Under the pieces are notes generated by a model. It made no database searches and had not been told where the DNA came from. It worked only from the letters and a program-made list of their open reading frames with translations. Position numbers and translations under genes: made by a program. 64,000 nucleotides of DNA from Yponomeuta sedellus (lineage: Eukaryota; Arthropoda; Insecta; Lepidoptera; Yponomeutidae), in the NCBI GenBank assembly GCA_934045075.1, contig OW203744.1, positions 1,815,001-1,879,000 on the forward strand, in the 5' to 3' direction. Of this stretch, positions 40,940-50,327 are shown in pieces (position 1 is the first letter of the stretch; every line of letters begins with the position of its first letter).

Positions 40940-41390
40940 TGGATGGTATGGAAAATCCTTACAGGCTCTAAACGCAGTCTTAACTTGATGACGGTGTTAA
41001 CGCATATGATGGGCAATATCGAAACGTAATTTTGGACGCCCGCCCCGCTTCCCCTCCCGCACGCCAGTCAAAAAATACCCACTCTGCTTCACGCGCCGCC
41101 GCAACGAACGGTTGTGCAACTTGGCGCTATTTATTCATATATCTTCGAGACCCCAGCTGTCCACGAGGACCTAGACCCACCAGACGGACTTTTCACCATA
41201 ATGGAAAATCCTTACAGGCTAAATCTCTTACAGAGATAAGCTCGCCTTTGTAGAAGTATTTTCTTGCATTGTATTTCTTTTTTGTGTTTTTCTTTTTTGT
41301 GTCTTCCATTGTATTTGGCTCTTAACGTAATTTTAACTTAATGACGGGCTTTTCACCGTAATCTTCAGCATGTAGACTTAAGGAATGCGT
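40940..41390. other. Non-coding; small unrecognised ORF
   Basis: A 73-codon plus frame at 41032 is Pro/Arg/Ser-rich with no recognised domain. The phrase TGGAAAATCCTTACAGGCT occurs at about 40947 and 41201, suggesting a local duplication. Confidence 0.35.
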
Positions 41391-41394
41391 ACTT

Positions 41395-41700
41395 ATCATC
41401 ATCAACCCATTATGTTTCCAGGGTCCCTTCCCTGCGAAAGGTGGCCATACTCCACCACGGGGGCCAAGTCCGGATTGTTGGAGGCTTGCAAGACTAGTGG
41501 CTGGTTAAGACCAGCCACTAGTCAAAAGTTTTTAAGCCGCTCTAAGGCTTCTGACTTGGCTTAACGACTGCTATCTATCGACAGCAGCAGGCGACAACTT
41601 GTAAACGTGCCTTGCGAAGCACGGAACGGCTCGGAAAAATGCCACTAGCGTTAACACGGTCATTTAACCATGACTGAATGCGCTCTATATTGCTTAACCT
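41395..41700 (+). repeat. R370 copy, degraded
   Basis: CATCAACCCATTATGTTTCC, CACGGGGGCCAAGTCCGG and CCTTGCGAAGCACGGAA. An inverted duplicate of GACTAGTGGCTGGTTAAGACCAGCCACTAGTC lies at about 41492-41523. Confidence 0.75.
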
Positions 41701-41764
41701 TCGTGATCGTAAGATCGTGATTTAAGATCCCTCAGGCAGCCGGGGCTAAGAGCCATTCTAAGGA

Positions 41765-42023
41765 ATGCATACTGGAAAGTAGGTACTCGGGGCTGCAAGT
41801 GATGCAATTTACTTCCGCCAGATGTCGCTGCCTATAGGTACGTAATACAGAGAGGTTCCGAATTTCACTGATGCCGGCAGTCGCCCATTAGCTCAGCTGA
41901 GAGAGCGCTGGCACGGTTATCCAGAGGTCGCGGTTTCGAGTCCCGGCATAGGTGGAATTTTTAGCCTCTAAATAGGTTTTTAAAATTGTCCTTAGCACGG
42001 GTTAGTGCATTAAAAAGAATATA
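41765..42023 (+). mobile_element. SINE-A copy
   Basis: GAAAGTAGGTACTCGGGGC start, A box TAGCTCAGCTGAGAGAGCG, mutated B box GGTTTCGAGTCC, tail TTAGTGCATTAAAAAG. Confidence 0.8.
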
Positions 42024-42149
42024 ATGCATACTGCATTAGGAAATACATTCACGCCAGCGCTATGCAGGAAACAACATACATAACAGCCTTCGGACTATGT
42101 TTAGGAACTAAAGCGCGCTCTACGCGTGGCACATAATTATGTTCGTGCA

Positions 42150-42240
42150 TGACAGTGTTTGAAGCGCTCGTGGTAGGCCACGAGCATGTTCGGCATGTCA
42201 TGTCATGCCGAACTGAGTGATTGGAATCAATCACTTGAGT
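42150..42240 (-). repeat. R370 end fragment with embedded palindrome
   Basis: GAAGCGCTCGTGGTAGGCC and GTGATTGGAATCAATCACTTG are R370 terminal pieces. Between them is a GTTCGGCATGTCATGTCATGCCGAAC palindrome. Confidence 0.6.
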
Positions 42241-42244
42241 TAAT

Positions 42245-42518
42245 CTTGCTGTGTGGTGTCGGCCTACAGAATAGCACCAACCCAAATTCTTCCCACGGGT
42301 GTCGTAAAAGGCGACTAAGGGACACAAACCAGGAGGTGGGCAGCAGCGCCCCCTGCAGTACAATTCAATTCCACCAAACTGCGATCCCCAACCCGCATGC
42401 CCAGCGTGGAGATTATGGGCAATACCCCCCCAATGATGGCACAACCTTGCGCTATGGCGCTCATTAGGGGAGGGCTATGTCCAGCAGTGGACTAATATAG
42501 CCTGAAGAATAAGAAGAG
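42245..42518 (+). mobile_element. SINE-E full copy with RTE-1-type 3' end
   Basis: Begins TTGCTGTGTGGTGTCGGCC, continues AATAGCACCAACCC, GGGTGTCGTAAAAGGCGACT and CCCAACCCGCATGCCCAGCG, and ends in the same terminus as the RTE-1 LINE: CTCATTAGGGGAGGGCTATG then CCAGCAGTGGACTAATATAG and an AAGAAG tail. Non-coding. Confidence 0.85.
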
Positions 42519-42639
42519 TTAATCTCTCGCAGTTTAAAATCGCAGTTCGCAATCATTTATTAAAATTAGCGGTAGAAAACCGCCTTCTTAGTCTGGGGTC
42601 GGGCTTTCTTTTCTTTGTTACGTACATTTCTGATTTTTT

Positions 42640-42825
42640 TAGTAAGAATACCACTCGATAACGCTGTAGGAAAACATGGAGAGGAAACCTGAGTGTCTGA
42701 GGTGTTCACATATTCACATAGCGCTTGACATAGCTAATGCGCGGTGAGCCCACGTAATGATTAAGCCCATACACTCTCTTCGAGAGAAGGCCTCTGTGCC
42801 CTGTCATCATTATCTTATACTTAGT
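42640..42825 (+). repeat. SINE-D-related tail fragment
   Basis: ACCACTCGATAACGCTGTAGG, AACCTGAGTGTCTGAGGTG and GTAATGATTAAGCCC, related to 62280-62340 and 6480-6560. Confidence 0.5.
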
Positions 42826-42839
42826 GCATTACACAACTA

Positions 42840-43400
42840 GGGTGGTAATACAAAGAAAGGCCGAGATCGCAGAAGTTTGCGGCCCGAGCTGCAAGCGAGG
42901 GACGTAAATATGCGATCGAGAGCTTTCTTTATTACCTCCCGTGTTGTGTACATCTTTTTATGTCAACACTTGGCCAGAAAGCGGCTTTTTCCGTACGCGC
43001 AGCGTGCGAAAAAGTCACTTTATTGCCAGGTGTGGCATAAAAATTGTTACATGTGGAGATCAAAGTTCTATCTCCTTAATAATAATAAATGAAATTGAAA
43101 TTGAAAAAAACATTTATTTATCATTATCACATTAAAAAAAACTTAATAATGTATTATACAAACTTAGGATATTGATAAAAAGGAATTCGATCAGCATAAA
43201 TGTTGTGTTGAACACAACGCTGATTTTCAGCAAATCACTGTTAAATACAAGATATTATAAAAATCAATCAATTACAATTAAGTGTCTATAAAATTCTCAG
43301 GGGTTAAATTAAATAATTGACATCTCAATAAAAGTAAAAGTTGCATTCAAATAAATAGTCTGAAATAAAGAAAACTTTATTTCAGACTATTTATTTATTA
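42840..43400. other. No recognised gene
   Basis: A 71-codon frame at 42877 is not recognisable. 43200-43230 has GCGCTGATTTTCAGC-like phrases as at 17400. A TCTGAAATAAAG/CTTTATTTCAGA inverted pair lies at 43359-43388. Confidence 0.35.
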
Positions 43401-43409
43401 TTACGTGTG

Positions 43410-43540
43410 AGACGAGCAACCGACGACGCGAGCTCCATCTCTGCTCACCATGATTAAGCTCTGTGAATCGGAGCGAAACCTGGTCGGACTCGTCTGATAT
43501 AACAACACCCGTGTTGTGCTTACGAAAGTTTTAGATCAAA
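43410..43540 (+). repeat. Penelope-like 3' end
   Basis: GAGACGAGCAACCGACGACG, ACCATGATTAAGCTCTG and GTGTTGTGCTTACGAAAGTT match the end of the nested Penelope-like copy at 23835-24000, here without the 58-bp inverted segment. Confidence 0.7.
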
Positions 43541-43980
43541 AATATTTATTTATATATTGATTATTATACAATAAGAACTTACAGTCACCCAAAACGCTCT
43601 TACTGTTACTATATGTCCGTACAGGCAGGCGGTACAAAAAAAAGAAAAAATTAAAACGAAATGCGAGACAACTATAACCATTAACAAATCAACAAGGAAA
43701 TCATACGAATATGTGTATTTTACGATAAAAATACGATTGTTCAATATGCTAAGCTTGACCAATCATAGTGCAAAATAAATGTACTTAGTTAAAAAGTAGC
43801 GAACGAAGTAACGCAAAATTATTGTTGATCACGCTAATCAACAGTTTAGCATATGCACACACAATATAGGTACTCGTACTGTTATATATTTGATATGTTT
43901 ATAGAATTGCTGATGACCGATCCCAGACTGCTGCATAAGCTCATCATTTGTAATGGCTGAACCAGAGTGCGCTGGGGCAG

Positions 43981-44015
43981 TCAGTTCTACTCAATCTCTG
44001 TTTCGGGACGGTCAC
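43981..44015 (+). promoter_or_regulatory. LTR initiator and DPE core promoter
   Basis: TCAGTT at 43981-43986 matches the arthropod initiator TCAKTY exactly. Taking its A (43983) as +1, GGTCA falls at +28 to +32 and matches the DPE consensus RGWYV. No TATA box is seen about 30 bp upstream. This predicts the U3/R boundary at about 43983. Confidence 0.7.
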
Positions 44016-44102
44016 GTCTTAAGATACTATATTTTCTACTTCTATTTCACTGTGTTCCAAGTCTATTTTCTATTTCCTTTGTGCCATGTTTTAAATTGAG
44101 GG

Positions 44103-44149
44103 AATAAAATACTTTTTAATTAATAAATCTGTTTTTTAAAAACAATAAA
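44103..44149 (+). terminator. Polyadenylation signals in LTR
   Basis: AATAAA at 44103-44108, 44122-44127 and 44144-44149. The equivalent positions in the 3' LTR (52409, 52428, 52450) would be the ones used for the transcript end. Confidence 0.6.
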
Positions 44150-44173
44150 GTCAGATCCCGTCTAACATTTTGG

Positions 44174-44190
44174 TGGCAGCGGTGGGATAC
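44174..44190 (+). promoter_or_regulatory. Primer-binding site, tRNA-Leu type
   Basis: TGGCAGCGGTGGGAT, six bases after the LTR, is complementary to the 3' end of a leucine tRNA of the AAG class (…ATCCCACCGCTGCCA), as I recall that tRNA family. It primes minus-strand synthesis. Confidence 0.75.
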
Positions 44191-44453
44191 GAAAATCCCT
44201 CACCCAAAAACGTTTCCGAGGATTGCAGTGCTATACCTATTACTCGCCTCAAGGCTACACCCCAAACAAATAAATAAGTGAATAACAATACTGTGCTATT
44301 AAAAGTGTTTTCTGCAAATTCAAAATCGCTGAGCGGCCGCAACGATTCACCCCAAATCTACAACTCCAACGGGAGCACGGAAGCCGTGCCTATCTGCCAA
44401 CTGTAGCAGCTGATTTGTACCAAGGTCAACCATTTCCTGCTGCGTGGACAACG

Positions 44454-44488
44454 ATGTTGGCGCATTTCCTGGTACCTGCGACGCTGTT
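44454..44488 (+). other. Short env leader exon / leader upstream ORF
   Basis: In the unspliced leader, an ATG at 44454 opens a 12-codon frame that ends at TGA 44490-44492. Eleven codons plus two bases precede a GTGAGT donor at 44489. The two leftover bases match the phase of the env acceptor at 50326-50327, so on splicing this ATG becomes env's start and contributes hydrophobic N-terminal residues suitable for a signal peptide. It lies 149 nt upstream of the gag ATG. The donor call is inference; no RNA evidence is available here. Confidence 0.6.
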
Positions 44489-44602
44489 GTGAGTGTTGAC
44501 AATTTTTAGTAAAGAACTCAGAGTCGGACTTAGGGTTATAAGTACTATATCGTAAAATTATTTTTGTGTTTTCTATATCTGTGTTAATTATAATTGTCCA
44601 AA

Positions 44603-45595
44603 ATGGAACCGCAAGAGGAAAATGCTAGTGGTCAAAATTCTAAGAATGTGGCTACTCAAAAACCTGAACAAACTAAATCTAGATCTATCTCTACCCCAAG
44701 CACATCTTCAGCCACTTTGGCACCTACAGAGGTATCCCTAAATGTCTTGATAAAATTCATCAAACCCTTCGATGGGAGCAGAGATAAGCTGGGTGCCTTC
44801 ATCGCTAATTGCTCAAATGCCTATGAGTTAGCCACAAAAACTCAAAAGCCCATACTTTTCAAATATATCTTAAGCCAACTTGAAGGCAAGGCAGAGAGTA
44901 CCTGCACTATCAAGGACTTCGATAACCTTGAACAATTGATTTCTTTTCTTAGAAGCCAATTTGGCGAAAAGAAACATTATTCTCATCTCCTGTCTGAAAT
45001 GCAAGAGTGCAAACAAGGCCCTGCTGAGTCAGTGGACCAATTCGCACTCAGGGTTGAAACATGCCTTTCCAAATTAATGACCGAAATAAATATCTCAAAC
45101 CCGACAAAGCGTAAGACAGACGTAGCGGGTCGCATGGCTGCTATGGAGGATCTAGCCCTCCACACTTTTGTAACTGGACTCCATCCGCGACTCTCACAAA
45201 TCATTAGATGTCGCGACCCTGACTCCTTAAATGCCGCAAGAAACTTTGCGGTAGTTGAGGAGAAAGTGCTAGCTGGTGTTTATAGGAAAACACCACCATT
45301 ACAAAATTCTGAAAAGCCAAAATTCACAAATCGTCGTGAATTCAATAATTCTAATTCAAACAATGTACCCACATGTCGGTATTGTAAGAACCTAGGTCAC
45401 ACTATTGAGGACTGCCGTAAGAGACAGTTCAATAACCGACAGCAACTCAATGCCTCGTCTTCACAAGGCCGTCAGACGTCATCTAATACTATGCCAAACC
45501 CAAGACGATTCCCTGAATCTGAACGCAGGACGTTTACAGTTAATCGCTCCGACGATCAAGGCGTCGACGAGGTCGATGGCAATTTAAACGAATAA
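44603..45595 (+). CDS. gag: Gag structural protein
   Basis: 330 residues from ATG 44603 (an in-frame TTG three codons upstream is not needed) to TAA 45593. The protein has a Ser/Thr/Gln-rich N-terminus, an all-alpha capsid-like middle (about residues 40-220, with LRSQFGEKKHYSHLLSEMQ resembling the capsid C-terminal subdomain), and one CCHC zinc knuckle C-x2-C-x4-H-x4-C at about residues 258-271, followed by a basic Arg/Asn-rich tail. Gag forms the particle shell and binds the RNA genome through the knuckle. No stop or frameshift interrupts it. Its last codons contain the slippery site used to make Gag-Pol. Confidence 0.95.
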   Translation: MEPQEENASGQNSKNVATQKPEQTKSRSISTPSTSSATLAPTEVSLNVLIKFIKPFDGSRDKLGAFIANCSNAYELATKTQKPILFKYILSQLEGKAESTCTIKDFDNLEQLISFLRSQFGEKKHYSHLLSEMQECKQGPAESVDQFALRVETCLSKLMTEINISNPTKRKTDVAGRMAAMEDLALHTFVTGLHPRLSQIIRCRDPDSLNAARNFAVVEEKVLAGVYRKTPPLQNSEKPKFTNRREFNNSNSNNVPTCRYCKNLGHTIEDCRKRQFNNRQQLNASSSQGRQTSSNTMPNPRRFPESERRTFTVNRSDDQGVDEVDGNLNE

Positions 45596-48500
45596 AATTT
45601 CCCGATCGGTATCGCCCGGGAAATTATGCTTCTAATTCAAAAGTCGATACCACGAAATTGACTAAATCTACTAATTCCACTGTATCCGCTGTATCCGCTG
45701 TATCCACTGAATCCACTGTATCCGCTGTATCCACTGAATCCGCTGTTTCTACTAAATCTACTAAGCTCTCTGAATCCATTGAACTGCCTAAAATAATGGC
45801 AAACAAACAGGGTAATCAGCCCCGACGACTCAATCGCAATAAATATACTAAGTCCACTGAATCTACTATTTCCACTGTATCTCCTGAGTTCACTAAGCCC
45901 TCCGTATTCAAGTCGAAAGCCAATATCATGAAACCTACTAAATCCTCTGTATCCACGGTATCTACTAAATCTGCCAAACCCTCTGAACCCTCTGAATCCA
46001 CTGAATCACCCCAACGTAATGGTTATATTAGACCTACTAATTCCACTAGATCCACTGTTCCCACTGTATCTTCTAAGTTCAATGAACCCTCTGTATCTAC
46101 TAAATCACATAGTTCAACACTCCGAAACACAAACACTGATTTCTGCTTTAAACCCAAAGGTGATTTAAAAATTTTCAAAGTAAATAACAATTCCGAAAAA
46201 CGCTATTTGCCTCACATCATAGTTCAAACCTCTGTTTCTGATAATCCTCTATCATTTTTAATTGACACTGGTTCCTCCGTCAGTTTATTAAAATTTAATT
46301 CTATGCTCAAAGTACCAAATCTTAGCGATAACATTATCACTATTAAGGGTATTGACCCAGATGACGAAACGACACCCACTCTTGGCAGTTTTATGATGCA
46401 GATTTTCCAAAAAACCAAAAGTCCATGTTTATATGAATTCCATGTCATCAAAAACATTAGCCTCAATCACGACGGAATTATTGGTAATGACTTCTTGCAG
46501 AAATTCGCTTGTCAAATTGACTACTTTCAAGGTCTGCTACATATAGGTAAAAAATCTGTAAATCTCAATTTCTCTGAGCCTGTTTATGCTATTCCGCCTC
46601 GTACAGAAGCAGTAATAGAATGTACTATTGCAAACCCAGATGTCACAGAAGGCACCATTCTAGACCAACATATCTCTGAGTCGCTACTTGTCGCGAACTG
46701 TATTGTCAAGGTCAAAGAAAATAAACGCGTCAATATAACTATCGTTAACACCTCGGACAAAGTTGCGACTGTTCATTCTAATCTCAATCTTGTCTTAGAG
46801 CCATTGGAAACTATATCTTGCAAGACCTTATTCGAAGCACATCATTCGAATGTATCCGAGAGAACTCGTGATGTGCTTAGCCAACTCCGGATCTCACATT
46901 TGAACAGCGAAGAATCCGAGAGCCTAATGGACGTGTGCTCAAAATATTCCGACATCTTCCACTTACCTAATGAAACTTTGACATGTACCTCGGCGATAGA
47001 ACACAGTATAGAAACTACTAGTTCCAATCCAATCCATACTAAAACCTACAGATTTCCCGAGTGCCACAAAAAGGAGGTTGAATCGCAGATCAATAAAATG
47101 CTAAATCAAGGTATCATCACCCCTTCAGTGTCGCCATGGTCTTCCCCAATCTGGATTGTCCCCAAGAAGCTCGATGCTTCAGGGCAACGTAAATGGAGGA
47201 TCGTGATAGATTACAGGAAGCTAAATGATGTGACTATCGGAGAAATTTATCCCATTCCACAAATTTCAGAAATACTAGACCAATTGGGTCATTCCAAATA
47301 TTTTTCCACTTTAGATTTAGCCTCTGGCTTTCATCAAATTCCAATTTCAGACGCTGATGCAAAGAAAACAGCTTTTTCCGTCCCCCAGGGACATTTCCAA
47401 TTCTCAAGAATGCCTTTCGGATTAAAAAATGCACCTTCAACATTCCAAAAGCTAATGAATACATGCCTTTCTGGGCTCCAAGGTATTAAGTGCTTTGTAT
47501 ACCTAGACGATATAGTTATTTACTCCCACGATCTTCCGTCTCATATAGAGAACCTTTCCGCTGTGTTCGAAAGAATCCGAAGTTTTCATTTGAAACTTCA
47601 ACCAGATAAGTGTGAATTTTTACGCAAAGAGGTTGCTTATCTGGGGCATGTAATTAACGAAGAAGGTGTAAAACCAAACCCTGAAAAAACTATAGCGGTT
47701 ACCGATTTTCCAACTCCAAAATGCCCTAAAGACATCAAATCATTCCTGGGCCTAGTTTCTTACTATAGAAGGTTCATACCTGACTTTTCAAAGATAGCCA
47801 AATCGCTAACTTCACTTTTAAAAAAGGATGTTCCATTTTTATGGCAAAATCAGCAACAACTTGCATTTGAAACTCTAAAGGAGAGGCTTATCTCAGCACC
47901 CGTGCTTGCTTATCCCGATTTTACCAAGCCGTTTGTACTAACTTGCGATGCTAGTAACTTTGCAATATCTGCTATTCTCTCCCAAGGTCCTGTAGGAAAA
48001 GACCGTCCTATAGCTTATGCATCGCGCACACTAAACAAAGCAGAAATTAATTACAGCGTGACGGAGAAAGAATGTCTCGCTATTGTATACGGAACACAAG
48101 TTTTCCGTCCATACCTATTCGGTCAAAATTTCCAGATCATAACCGACCACAAGCCGCTAAAATGGCTTTTTAATTGCAGTGATCCCTCTTCTAGACTCGT
48201 CAGGTGGCGCCTAAAACTCAATGAATTCGACTACGAGGTCAATTACAGGAAGGGAAAAACGAACTGCAACGCAGACGCGCTTTCCAGATATCCGGTTAAT
48301 CCGGTTGAAGGCAATCCTATTTCGCCCCCTGATCTACTAAACCCGATCAATGATAACTCTGATAACCCTTTAGAGGATCCTCTGTTGGAGTTACCATCCC
48401 CAATTCCATTTTCGTTTGATAACCAGGAGTTACTTAACCAAGACCCTAACAGTAACTTACCAACCGTCGAACCTCGTATATCAACCAAACCACTGAGTCC

Positions 48501-50241
48501 AACACTAGATGAAATCCAATTAGAGGACCTAGTAGAAATAAGAGATACTAACGCCAGCCCATACGACGGAATTGAGGATTTCGGCCCTCTAAGTCTTCCC
48601 AGTCTTCCATCTCCACCGAATCTTCAAGTTCCTTCACCCGCAGAATCTAATATGCCTCAGACTCGTTCAAATCTTAACGATGGTGATTATACTACGTTCC
48701 TAAAATCTATGTCCAATAAGGATATTATCCCTAACACCATTTTAAAAGAACACAACGAAAATCTTATTAAAACACCTCATAGAATAATAATCATTCCAAC
48801 ATCCCTTGACCTCGATGAATCAAACCCTTATATCCCTGAAATCATATTAAATACTGAAATCAAAGAAGAAGTTTTAAATACAGAAAGAGAATTAAATTCG
48901 TTTCTGAAAATTAAGTATGAGGACAAGGTCGTATATCTTATGTTTACAAAGGTCCATCACTTCGACGAATCGCCGTATCCCGCAATATTCGAAACACTGA
49001 AGAACGTAAGAGACTCCATCATAACATGTTCCAAAGATTTACCAGTAAATGACGTTGCAATATCCGATTTCAAAAATCCCTTTGACAAACACTCTTACAC
49101 AAAGATTTACAATATGCTGACTTACCTCTTTCATAATTCTAAAATCGGAATTCATGTATACCTAAATAAAACAATTTATCCAAGCCTGAGTGAAAGGCCC
49201 AAAATTATTCGAGAAAACCACGATATCCCCATAGCTGGCCATTTAGGGTCCACTCGTATGTACCACCGAATTAGAGAACAATACTATTGGAAAGCCATGA
49301 GAAGCGACATAGAAGAATATGTCAAAAAGTGTAAAGCCTGTCAAGAGAACAAAGCTCTACGCAAATTAAATAGAGCTCCTATGGAGATAACTACTACTTC
49401 CACTGCTCCCTTCCAGCGTGTAGCACTCGATATCGTGGGGCCCCTGCCTGAGTCCGGCCCTGCTAAACTTAAGTATAAACTGACGCTGCAAGATGACCTC
49501 ACAAAATTCTCTGTAGCCTACCCAATACGCAGCACAACGGCCGAGGAGACTAGCGACTGTCTCATCCATTTCATTTCATTATTCGGAATTCCAAAATCCA
49601 TACTCACTGATCAAGGCACCAATTTCACGGCCGATCTTTTCAAAGTTACATGCAAATTCCTTAAAATCAAACAGCTGTGGTCATCACCTTACCATCCGCA
49701 GACTCAAGGCGCTTTAGAACGTAGTCATTCCACTCTAAAAGAATACTTAAAGTCCTTTGCAAACGATGCTCAAGATAACTGGCCCACCTACGTTTATACA
49801 GCTATGCTAACTTATAACACCACAGTTCACACAACAACAAAGTTTACTCCTTACGAACTTATCTTCGGGCACAAGCCCCTTATCCCGAATTCTTTATATG
49901 AAAGTAGTCCCGATACTACGTATCCCGATTACCTTAAAATGCTGCAACACAAATTCAAGTACACCAGAGAGAAAGCTCTAGAAAATATACAAAAGTCTAA
50001 AGAGTCATCAAAGTCCTATTATGACTCCCGTGCCAGAGACCCACCACGATACAAACCCGGTGACTATGTATACCTCAAGAACCACCTGAGACTTCGGAAA
50101 GCTCTGTCACCTGTGTGGAAAGGCCCTTATAAAATCATTAGAGTAAACAATAATCACACGGCTACACTCCTTATCAACCGGCGCCATGTGACGCATCACT
50201 TCGATCAGTTCAAGCCCGCGACAATTACGCCTACTAATTAG
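45544..50241 (+). CDS. pol: Pol polyprotein (PR, RT, RNase H, IN)
   Basis: Frame open from 45544 to TAG 50239, entered by -1 frameshift near 45583 and not by its own ATG, about 1550 codons. Order: Ser/Thr/Val-rich reiterated spacer (45658-46110); aspartic protease with DTGSS (46264-46278); reverse transcriptase from about 47000 with WRIVIDYRKLND and catalytic YLDD (47500-47511); RNase H with DAS (47947), TEKECLAIVY and DALSRYP; a long linker (48300-48900); integrase with a His/Cys zinc region (about 49219-49341) and catalytic D, D, E at 49429, 49609 and 49717, spaced D-x59-D-x35-E; and a GPY/F-type end (WKGPYKI). It copies the RNA genome and integrates the DNA. All catalytic residues are present and there is no internal stop. 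No chromodomain is seen. Confidence 0.97.
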   Translation, partial: SLRRSRRRRGRWQFKRIKFPDRYRPGNYASNSKVDTTKLTKSTNSTVSAVSAVSTESTVSAVSTESAVSTKSTKLSESIELPKIMANKQGNQPRRLNRNKYTKSTESTISTVSPEFTKPSVFKSKANIMKPTKSSVSTVSTKSAKPSEPSESTESPQRNGYIRPTNSTRSTVPTVSSKFNEPSVSTKSHSSTLRNTNTDFCFKPKGDLKIFKVNNNSEKRYLPHIIVQTSVSDNPLSFLIDTGSSVSLLKFNSMLKVPNLSDNIITIKGIDPDDETTPTLGSFMMQIFQKTKSPCLYEFHVIKNISLNHDGIIGNDFLQKFACQIDYFQGLLHIGKKSVNLNFSEPVYAIPPRTEAVIECTIANPDVTEGTILDQHISESLLVANCIVKVKENKRVNITIVNTSDKVATVHSNLNLVLEPLETISCKTLFEAHHSNVSERTRDVLSQLRISHLNSEESESLMDVCSKYSDIFHLPNETLTCTSAIEHSIETTSSNPIHTKTYRFPECHKKEVESQINKMLNQGIITPSVSPWSSPIWIVPKKLDASGQRKWRIVIDYRKLNDVTIGEIYPIPQISEILDQLGHSKYFSTLDLASGFHQIPISDADAKKTAFSVPQGHFQFSRMPFGLKNAPSTFQKLMNTCLSGLQGIKCFVYLDDIVIYSHDLPSHIENLSAVFERIRSFHLKLQPDKCEFLRKEVAYLGHVINEEGVKPNPEKTIAVTDFPTPKCPKDIKSFLGLVSYYRRFIPDFSKIAKSLTSLLKKDVPFLWQNQQQLAFETLKERLISAPVLAYPDFTKPFVLTCDASNFAISAILSQGPVGKDRPIAYASRTLNKAEINYSVTEKECLAIVYGTQVFRPYLFGQNFQIITDHKPLKWLFNCSDPSSRLVRWRLKLNEFDYEVNYRKGKTNCNADALSRYPVNPVEGNPISPPDLLNPINDNSDNPLEDPLLELPSPIPFSFDNQELLNQDPNSNLPTVEPRISTKPLSPTLDEIQLEDLVEIRDTNASPYDGIEDFGPLSLPSLPSPPNLQVPSPAESNMPQTRSNLNDGDYTTFLKSMSNKDIIPNTILKEHNENLIKTPHRIIIIPTSLDLDESNPYIPEIILNTEIKEEVLNTERELNSFLKIKYEDKVVYLMFTKVHHFDESPYPAIFETLKNVRDSIITCSKDLPVNDVAISDFKNPFDKHSYTKIYNMLTYLFHNSKIGIHVYLNKTIYPSLSERPKIIRENHDIPIAGHLGSTRMYHRIREQYYWKAMRSDIEEYVKKCKACQENKALRKLNRAPMEITTTSTAPFQRVALDIVGPLPESGPAKLKYKLTLQDDLTKFSVAYPIRSTTAEETSDCLIHFISLFGIPKSILTDQGTNFTADLFKVTCKFLKIKQLWSSPYHPQTQGALERSHSTLKEYLKSFANDAQDNWPTYVYTAMLTYNTTVHTTTKFTPYELIFGHKPLIPNSLYESSPDTTYPDYLKMLQHKFKYTREKALENIQKSKESSKSYYDSRARDPPRYKPGDYVYLKNHLRLRKALSPVWKGPYKIIRVNNNHTATLLINRRHVTHHFDQFKPATITPTN
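45583..45625 (+). promoter_or_regulatory. gag-pol -1 frameshift signal
   Basis: TTTAAAC at 45583-45589 is in the exact X XXY YYZ register of the gag frame (T TTA AAC). Six bases later a perfect 9-bp hairpin begins: AATTTCCCG (45596-45604) pairs with CGGGAAATT (45617-45625) across a 12-nt loop. The gag stop lies in the spacer. Slipping back one base enters the pol frame, which is open from 45544. Confidence 0.85.
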
Positions 50242-50327
50242 TCTGCGCGGACGTGTATATAGCTAGGTTAAGATAGGTTAAGAACCAAATAAAATAACTA
50301 GTCTAATATATATAATTTCTATTTCAG

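Larger units (their letters stand above)
43880..44167 (+). repeat. 5' LTR
   Basis: A 288-bp LTR with inverted ends TGTTA/TAACA. It contains a TATA-less initiator/DPE promoter at 43981-44015 and three AATAAA-type signals (44103, 44122, 44144). Identical by eye to the 3' LTR at a constant offset of 8306. Confidence 0.97.
44489..50327 (+). other. Predicted env-mRNA intron
   Basis: GTGAGT at 44489-44494 and a TTTCTATTTCAG acceptor ending at 50327. Removing it takes out the gag start and all of pol, producing a subgenomic env mRNA as known for gypsy-like errantiviruses. The intron phase matches env exactly. Confidence 0.6.

Noticed and set aside
41032..41253. 73-codon Pro/Arg-rich frame
   Set aside because: No recognised domain, no splice context, and it spans a local duplication.
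45658..45660. Independent start codon for pol at a TTG
   Set aside because: The pol frame is open further upstream to 45544 and overlaps gag at a canonical -1 slippery site, so frameshifting explains expression without a separate start.
45624..46001. Minus-strand frames rich in Val-Asp-Thr-Ala
   Set aside because: Shadows of the reiterated Ser/Thr spacer of pol.
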